Source: JANRIG01 sp033765235 (GTDB lineage: Bacteria > Bacteroidota > Bacteroidia > Cytophagales > UBA9547). Taken from it: a stretch of DNA of 64,000 nt. The notes beneath the pieces are model-generated. The model saw nothing but the letters and a program-made list of their open reading frames with translations. It made no database searches and was not told where the DNA came from. Where the stretch lies: positions 184,694-248,693 of the forward strand of contig JANRIG010000036.1 of assembly GCA_033765235.1 (NCBI GenBank), given 5' to 3'. Below are positions 62,301-64,000 of the stretch, in pieces. Position numbers and translations under genes: made by a program. The stretch's first letter is position 1. The number at the start of each line of letters is the position of its first letter.

Positions 62301-64000
62301 CCAATTTTGGTTAATACACCAGAATTTGCAGTACCGCTCATCTGAATCATATTAGTACTCGAATAAGCAACAGAAGGCGCAAAGCCTGATGCGGTAAGAT
62401 TGTAATCTCCCAACTGTAATACTGCACCACTCAAACTTAACACACCTGCTACTGAGGTGTTGGCACTTAGCGTTTTTAAGCCACCTGAAATTTCCAAATT
62501 ATTATAATTGCCAGATAAAATTGGTTGTGGATTTGGGCTACTGTAATGTATTGTACCTGACGTAGCAACAATATTAGCTCCTGCAACAGAGTTAATGTTG
62601 CCCCCCATTGCAAAAGTATGTGCAAATCCAGCCATTGTTACAGGATGGAATATGGCAGTCAACCCTGATACACTTACATTAATTGGCCCTGAATTGCCAA
62701 ATGAAAGCGGAGCTTGGATGCCTATTTCGCCCAATGTTAAGTCTCCAAGAAGGGTTTTGGTTCCTGAAGTTATTAGACTTACCTTAGAAAATGTTCCAGC
62801 TTTAACCACTTGGTCTCCATTTCTACTATAAGCTAAAAAAGCACTAGGAGTTGTACAAACTAAGTTTCCGATAAGCATAGGTTCTTCAGCGAAATTGAAA
62901 TACAAATCTTTTTTATTTTCAAGTGTTGAATTGAGATCGGTGCCTGTAACGGATGCATCGAATCGCCAAAAAATCAAATCATTAGTAACCTTCACTCCTA
63001 CAATGGTTGTCAAATTGGACTGTAATCGCAGTGCTGCTCCATTACCTGTAACCGTTTGATTATTCGTGGTAAAGTACGAATTTCCATTAAGATTAATTGT
63101 ATTAGGCGAGGTTTGTACAATTCCATTTCTAAACTCTGATTCACCTAATAACGAAATCGTACCCGATCCAATATTGTGTACTACCTCACCAAAAATAATT
63201 CTTGTACCAGCATTTGAATTTAATATGCCACTTACGGTAACATTACCCAAAGGCAATGGATTGTTGGTTAGTAATATAATGTGTCCACCACTTACACTCA
63301 CCACATCACTTGCATTCAAATATCCTGGATACTGACCTGGAGCAGTTGGAGCCCATGTAAGCCCGTCTGTTGAGCCTTCCCATGAAGTATTGTCGTTCCA
63401 ATCACCAGAGGATACAGATCGGAAATGGGTAGGTGCGGGGCCATCTCCTACAAACCATGTACCTTGTGCCAAACTATTGCCCAATACTGATACACCAAAC
63501 ATTTGAAGAGCAGTATTGACGTAGCTATTTGCGGGTACAGTTCCAAGTGCAGGGGAATTTACATTTACATTGTGATTTACTTGTGTCGGAGTTCCCACTT
63601 GCTCAGAAGCATCGTAACTAAAGTTGACCATAAAACTGGTAATACTCGAAGTACTTCCCTGATCAACACTAAAATATCTTTGCACATAATTAGCTAATCC
63701 TGAGGTGGTTAAACCTGTTTTTATTCCAATTAGGTTATAAGTACCAGCCACCAAACCTATAATGGTTACTGGTGTAAAAAATCCATTGGAACCTATGGGT
63801 AATACTTTGTTAGTAAAATCGGCCGATACTGCGCCTAGTTTGCGTACCTCGCCTGTGGTAAGACTGATGTAATTGGTGTTGTCAAATGGTATACCAGTAA
63901 TATTAGCGTTGTCGCCAATTCGCAACGTTTGTGTACCCAAATCAATGACTGCACCATTCAAATATAATTGGTTTCCAACAAACATTCCGCCGGAGGAAAC
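47390..64000 (-). CDS. Giant modular T9SS surface protein (partial, N-terminus beyond right edge)
   Basis: The frame is open from the right edge to 47390, at least 5536 codons; an ATG at 63985 is internal, since the frame continues upstream of it. Reading N to C (decreasing coordinates): repeated autotransporter-like modules (about 64000-61930); a LamG domain (61925-61300); a Choice-of-anchor/CSLREA-like start GLGSLRQAI and a parallel beta-helix (61300-60240); a second LamG (60020-59500); an Ig-like and IPT/TIG domain (59280-58730); seven VCBS/FG-GAP calcium-type repeats such as DFDGDGKADI (58700-57550); a third LamG (57200-56600); a second TIG (56110-55860); further modules (55850-51610); many Ig-like repeats and a third TIG (51600-47900); and a type A sorting domain (47660-47390). 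It is a probable adhesin or surface-layer protein. Length exceeds most T9SS adhesins except SprB-like proteins. Confidence 0.92.
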   Translation of the reverse strand, partial: VSSGGMFVGNQLYLNGAVIDLGTQTLRIGDNANITGIPFDNTNYISLTTGEVRKLGAVSADFTNKVLPIGSNGFFTPVTIIGLVAGTYNLIGIKTGLTTSGLANYVQRYFSVDQGSTSSITSFMVNFSYDASEQVGTPTQVNHNVNVNSPALGTVPANSYVNTALQMFGVSVLGNSLAQGTWFVGDGPAPTHFRSVSSGDWNDNTSWEGSTDGLTWAPTAPGQYPGYLNASDVVSVSGGHIILLTNNPLPLGNVTVSGILNSNAGTRIIFGEVVHNIGSGTISLLGESEFRNGIVQTSPNTINLNGNSYFTTNNQTVTGNGAALRLQSNLTTIVGVKVTNDLIFWRFDASVTGTDLNSTLENKKDLYFNFAEEPMLIGNLVCTTPSAFLAYSRNGDQVVKAGTFSKVSLITSGTKTLLGDLTLGEIGIQAPLSFGNSGPINVSVSGLTAIFHPVTMAGFAHTFAMGGNINSVAGANIVATSGTIHYSSPNPQPILSGNYNNLEISGGLKTLSANTSVAGVLSLSGAVLQLGDYNLTASGFAPSVAYSSTNMIQMSGTANSGVLTKIGASDTDFETTYPIGTGTIYSPLNISNLSAFAVPSSLSLQIINTTGGSNTVNRRFSISTTGIGSVASLDATFAFDNTDKVGTPTSLSLYNPTKNTLPNGVVFSNDFSHYGVFGYPLDGLWVAESNAPPTMPVGHRGIYFDGTPTQNAVQRTFFSNVTDNMSMSAWVKLKKLPGSGNSIIMSNGDANLDGYAIVIESATSTVGIVIGGIGIISTNLTIPVNKWTHIAAVREAGVWKYYLNGTAGANAGGFADNYSPIPTPSGNFFIGNLGAVPNPFIGQIDEVRFFNSVRTPAQIAADMASTVANGALAYWNFDEANGATAYDLSGNGNNSTLSANLLRALRVTDNTDNGGAGLGSLRQAIIEANTDADKDYIDFSLPSGTQTIQPTSAYVLNNPVFIDGFTQLNTLAGENSTPNGANFGQAINAKLNVVINGALAPSQAFIFQNASNCLINGLVINQFPHAAIYWDIISAGYINNNNTISGCFIGTNRDGAVSNLNGYGFYSSGGAPGQAYNNLIGGFSNADRNLVNGSFDFNAWINGTITGNYIGIDASGTNYLSATYIQTIWTGSYNVITNNAMAGSINLNLEIGSRVTGNRLGTRADGTGTLTGNAFGIQLNGSSSNCIINNNIITNQTDGIVVNSSGTNVNNTISGNAIFGNTNSGILLMSGGNNNKPAPIITSAYPTLITGTCAAGDVVEVFNDTPQSGTTNQGRVFLGTATTTGTNWSFEGAFTLGDRITATATDGTNGTSAFSAAATVTGTTPGEALAFDGVDDNVVISHNASLNAFPITIETWFKTSNNSGICYLGMVNKYFSTSYNGWSLYQLGSELRAYYYVDFSNNIDVETTLAGISDGLWHHASFVADETGGKIYIDGVLKGIQSWIGTPGASTTTQDVTLGAYPGNFQGGCGAAPGYFIGELDQVRIWNRALCQTEIQSISSCETPSTISGLVANYKFNQGLGGGPNTGITTLNDASGNSNNGVFNNFNLYGATSNFVTGGGVVTGSTCTSTICITPTLLGLNVSSNNLCASSTYTLTLAGSGTFTGGNIFKIELSDNAGNFAAPTFLTSFTGILPNTIIGISIPVASNGSLYKIRASSNNPVSSSTISTDLTISSCNFQITSFSPLKTTAGSSLSIVGQFFGTLSANVEVVIGGAFATLTGISDNLITCLVPYGASTYSDIQVVRKDLNKSFSTKSLPQNQYLTITQNAPFDVLTAYFARTLVNTSGSYFYLDMGDLDKDGLQDVVISSSADVKIYRNTSTGTISFAAPISIAHGVTGTLNLTDVDADGMLDIVMSSRTSGPYDNKIYLFRNVSSPGSIIFQPAMNYATAGFEMGRLELGDINNDNRLDIASGNHYSAGNGTSFSVFQNNHTIVGAFAAASFANRVDVSNAALSRPSETIVVDFDGDGKADIATLNNQGLGNGPANLNIFRNLNTGGALSVSDFAAPVTYGLTGNPYGINLRSLDWNNDGKPDLVVLGGNTIVSIYTNASSIGAISFTLETSLAANDLLQEGAFALADIDGDGKVDILNAPTSGAQVGNFTIVKNKSTGVISFDAPLTFDGLAETRGLAVRDLNNDGVPEIIQVHGSASTSLSYYQLAPRPTLTSISVPGTALCAGTQYLAYGSPQGTFNAGNEVIVELSDAAGDFTAPIFLNSFAGAGALTPFNLFVTIPGNAIEGTNYKLRARTTNPVSSILGFQTLTVTNVNIDLTTGLVAYYPFNGNANDASGNGNNGVVNGATLATDRLGNANGAYYFDGETNFIETNIGSGFTDKITLSSWFKTSGQFIGRDPGIIANRSSTFNETGFNITNNGQTIFLIDDASANSTNIVSPFFYNDGKWHQITGVYDGTQMKLYLDNILVGTQSLSSNISMSSTFRIGHDDEPSATYPTRRFFEGLIDDIRIYNRALSDAEVAALYNGSQACVGTSFALQSPTIAGASYAWSGGSGSYSSISVFNPTITGAVAGTHIYSSAITKNGCSAPTYNTTVVVNALPTFGLLSTSVPPFCVNNPISIGVGGGTANTFTWLGSNLEYYSSRFITNPTFIPTVAGIVTASISGTNTLTGCVNTINRGPYLVEGIPTVTSFNPSAAIYGSTITINGNHFSQVTGIIFTGGFSAVPNILYNTAMEVVIPTGALTGVVTVVSNCGNIVSVPILTITPGNIYRTNGSGTFWQDPNMWDISTDNGLTFTSPAPNFPGEFVVGDHVLIEHTTYLHAPAPSLLRLGNVSISGNGGLLEIAGYTHNFIVNDFSIYGGDGTATYEPYFIFQNMPVGSSIQFKGKVKLEDYAHFVAANSPTNILVRFENGIINNSINSPNQFVTATKISFGVNNQTISGNARYDINDPVEVEGITVTQMINGNSFNVLPPGNINGTNASSAWKVGANSWLYYGAPQLMQTGTFEVSTVNSIVSYNAPSGGQIIYPTNYFDLNLSSAGTLAGFTKVYNNFTVSTPGELQYPTTATTMEVIGNVSGNGIINMSQSNQNHELKIGGAFSHTGTFNPGNGSVEYNGLAAQNVRAIPYYGLKLSGGSQKDAAGDIEVNNNLTLAGAIFNISTFGLNMTDTQILSAPGFAFGTTNMIATNGTGYIWRDNNCNDNTCSIGTYPFGVLTPTSKYLPIVINVNDLSLGNEWRIRPYYGTAPNGATSYITRLLDVYLDCGACAGNDFRFDMAFDPTSDIVGTPSLLVVSTTGITTITGAYVNTTLGIFGVNVANGQNAGTFFAVGTPPPTTITGFYRSVNSGNWDVVANWEVSTAAGAPFVAATNYPGQILSTDVVSITGGHVVTNVGVHAFEIQSMTVSGMLNLVEDQLTISGHTFVSGTIMGDDFSSTNKTVFKGLIEVIGANAMFNFPQHSGFEFQNGINFNGLQFYVSPTSGSVTISANPQQINNISSNTVFLNSPTFIQQNITIGGVCCGGIQFYNPVLISDNVRVYNNNVNTGINSTFTGLGPNAVFEQAPNSVATCGVDAMPMNVGIFNVSATGNRFVYNGFTGAKVNPTTYFELNLLNVSGTVASITGNTIALGDLSISSNAIVSLLGTNTLLEVNGNFKDFFGGLGTVVLNNTDNKLILNGANNTAAGIVCNSSSTVIYSGVAGQNIIPATYHNLIIHQNNIKTLSGIITATNLSITGGATLYTNTFQINGNAAGNMYMGANTRLEIGNPLSSVSVGFPTLFTKPNINLDLSSTVAYQSGRLNPPNTISGVPMYGNLETIATGGIAQTFYENTTIAGNLWVKGGYAEFNAPSGPIQTLDVLGNTTINGILQTDFSLNASPHITLHGNVLVNGFINLTNALSEVNINVLGSLTQNAGGNINYIGTNCNLTVAGDFVSNGNLSMDAGVGNYLLELKGMNNSINSFFSANSTSKVVYSGTNQNIAPLTKYNHLEVKGGGEKTITGATKVQGQLIMNGSNIVIDQYNLLLESINSITGNVFGLNNNLVFPINSSPSGTLIYTVTGTTIYPHVLPIGTPGFYSPVTISSLVASAYNGGANIGIRPQISTTGFTHFVQRYFNVTSTGITGLSDFRPVFSYNHPSEMVGSPTTVKVFSGGLATTIPGSFFSTSTGTFGVNGNTNILINGHWAVEGGGPDCSTLSSGIITGPVSICGNNNIILTVTGATQNYDWYDSPDGALWTLIAGNTNISTTSNNLSANTFYQVRASIPGCPVLTSTSYIVTVVAPPIPSVPVGIAICAGQSTSVNIGGVANATWLPANVDANPYIISPTTTTTYTFIGANLAGCTTSGVYTQLVNQAPMVSVAGFNQVCIGSTATLTASGALSYTWEPTASVGNTYSTVVAGNTTITVTGLSVNGCAGTTMFNITATSVATDVAYTVAANDICLGNDGHISINTENNVTYSALKNAIPQNFTLAGTGTVNTLTISSASFTAGANTFNIIAQKTGCTAVTLTGTANINANAPVNAATGIVTATPGTICGLPINIVGVNVNPSQAGVIYQTNVNNLSRGNTVLGTGGAVSMNFLGNVLRLQNNTINVVGAVTGCPLVTLTSAAVVYSQGAPTITGFSPISGIVGTTITILGNGFNNVISGTFAGIASAINITYINDQTLILTVPSGFGTGTLVLENTCGVSVASAQTFTIVPPAIYTSSLIGTTFCSGQVLTVPFMATAVYSSINQFTAQLSDDNGSFSTPTNIGSIISQTSGSVPVTIPGLAVQGTKYRIRIISNNPTTPTIVDNGIDITINPTPIVNTFAGKNICEGQSPVITLTSNVAGANYSWGRDGASTGSINIAGGSGAIFDQILYGSGLTIFNVNADFAGCNAKPIQFSININPVPSVNVLNNNPICSGNGTNINLSSAVGGTTFAWTTSVSGVSGASAGSGNSIVQTLNGGGHAIYIITATSGICTSAPVQAIVTVNSLPVSTNTVGAKKSSICSNEDAHIVISNSQNTIVYQAFIGGIAVSTSEPGNGGNLELTITSANLSIGSNTITVNALSPNCGNVNLTQTATVTLVSSPDATLTVGNNTPSVCSGGSGTLTVANAQAGVIYQAYLGAFRLGSAGTGTGSNLSLSFPTIGLNLGNNTLTVKANSTQCTGEVTLNQTASLNMNASPTVNPAFNGIICAGNATNITLSSNPAGASFVWTVSNPTAVTGAAGGSGNAITQTLNGSGTVDYNITPSLNFCTGAVTKFVVTVVSPPNVNIPVKTDSVCGGVASKITISNSEIGVTYALNSLALQNTGNGGNITFDIPSASLLLGENIFVINASRPTCNAVDINTKVLVLSPPQLTGVTVTKLSGGNCDKLNLVLSVPGVYKTYQWKYNNIKIAGANTYQYIPVADGDYTVEVGAASQCVSTSPVQKISLSNTFAKPVISNFGIFGEDTLLQSTTAATYQWYAGTKAIVGATAQSYRPLYNAKYRVKTNVADVCAQYSDYYSLNNRTFELLARQNFEQTDSTIIITAKNKINAQYSLDLVPNPAKGDVTLTYYSTNSDGLIWIKIYNLTGATVYGSNHLLHNGTISEKINLDMLTQGMYKVLIIDNDQITVKKLMVE
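51610..51990 (-). repeat. LPIG module, copy 4 of 4 in the giant protein
   Basis: VLPIGTPGFYSPVTI is followed by FVQRYFNVTSTG, FSYNHPSEMVGSPTTV and INGHWAVEGGG. It is nearest to copy 1 in wording. The Ig-like repeat region begins right after it. Boundaries are approximate. Confidence 0.8.
54165..54545 (-). repeat. LPIG module, copy 3 of 4 in the giant protein (most diverged)
   Basis: TYPFGVLTPTSKYLPIVI is followed by ITRLLDVYLDCG, MAFDPTSDIVGTPSLL and AGTFFAVGT. It carries an extra Cys pair (DCGACAG) absent from the other copies. Boundaries are approximate. Confidence 0.75.
61925..62290 (-). repeat. LPIG module, copy 2 of 4 in the giant protein
   Basis: TYPIGTGTIYSPLNI is followed by VNRRFSISTTG, FAFDNTDKVGTPTSL and LDGLWVAES. 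It directly precedes the first LamG domain. Boundaries are approximate. Confidence 0.8.
63430..63840 (-). repeat. LPIG module, copy 1 of 4 in the giant protein
   Basis: VLPIGSNGFFTPVTI is followed by YVQRYFSVDQG, FSYDASEQVGTPTQV and AQGTWFVGDG. The same order of blocks recurs three more times. Boundaries are approximate. Confidence 0.8.

Overview
The window looks like a chromosomal piece of a pigmented, protein-secreting member of the Bacteroidota, possibly of the Chitinophagales/Sphingobacteriales type. The evidence is an AT-rich sequence, C-terminal type IX secretion (T9SS) sorting domains on three large proteins, a PorE-like OmpA protein, several TTG-N18-21-TAnnTTTG promoters, lipoproteins, and SiaB/SiaC-type signalling genes. 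No rRNA, tRNA, CRISPR array, integrase or insertion sequence was recognised. The taxon is inferred from gene content only.

Layout. (1) 1-921, minus: the 5' part of a GH2 beta-mannosidase lipoprotein that runs off the left edge. (2) 1181-8487, plus: an eight-gene, tightly overlapping carotenoid operon (crtI, crtB, an unknown gene, a fused CrtYcd lycopene cyclase, a CrtD-like desaturase, an acyltransferase, a glycosyltransferase and cruF). Together these predict an acylated carotenoid glycoside. (3) 8488-8891: a gene-free stretch with a strong palindromic element. (4) 8892-11409: a GT9 glycosyltransferase, a methyltransferase and a PD-(D/E)XK-like protein. (5) 11591-23738, plus: coaD, a glutaminyl-cyclase-like M28 protein, a GT-C-like membrane protein, and a surface-glycan set (Wzt-like ABC ATPase, sulfotransferase, two methyltransferases, a GT8-like enzyme, an FdtA/QdtA ketoisomerase, a sugar aminotransferase and three GT2-type enzymes). 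(6) 23767-25368: pckA. (7) 25646-30116: a four-gene regulatory module made of a YfiR-coiled-coil-TM-SpoIIE phosphatase, a SiaB kinase, SiaC and a membrane GAF/PAS protein. It resembles the Pseudomonas SiaABC(D) switch, but no diguanylate cyclase is encoded next to it. (8) 30191-31048: a secreted dienelactone hydrolase. (9) 31062-39664, minus: a T9SS cargo protein, a kinase-less PASTA protein and a 1611-residue SGNH hydrolase with ten tandem 72-residue repeats and a T9SS tail. (10) 39984-42046, minus: an unknown small protein and recN. (11) 42198-46162, plus: an MsbA-like ABC exporter and a PorE-like protein. (12) 46229-64000, minus: a small membrane protein, a lipoprotein with an internal duplication, and a giant T9SS surface protein of more than 5,500 residues whose N-terminus lies beyond the right edge.

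How it fits together: much of the window builds the cell envelope and surface, through an acylated glycosyl carotenoid for the membrane, a modified (sulfated, methylated, amino-sugar) glycan, and very large T9SS-exported modular proteins. The phosphatase/kinase/SiaC module is the clearest candidate for a little-described regulatory system here. The giant protein and its overlapping lipoprotein gene are the clearest candidates for a little-described surface structure.
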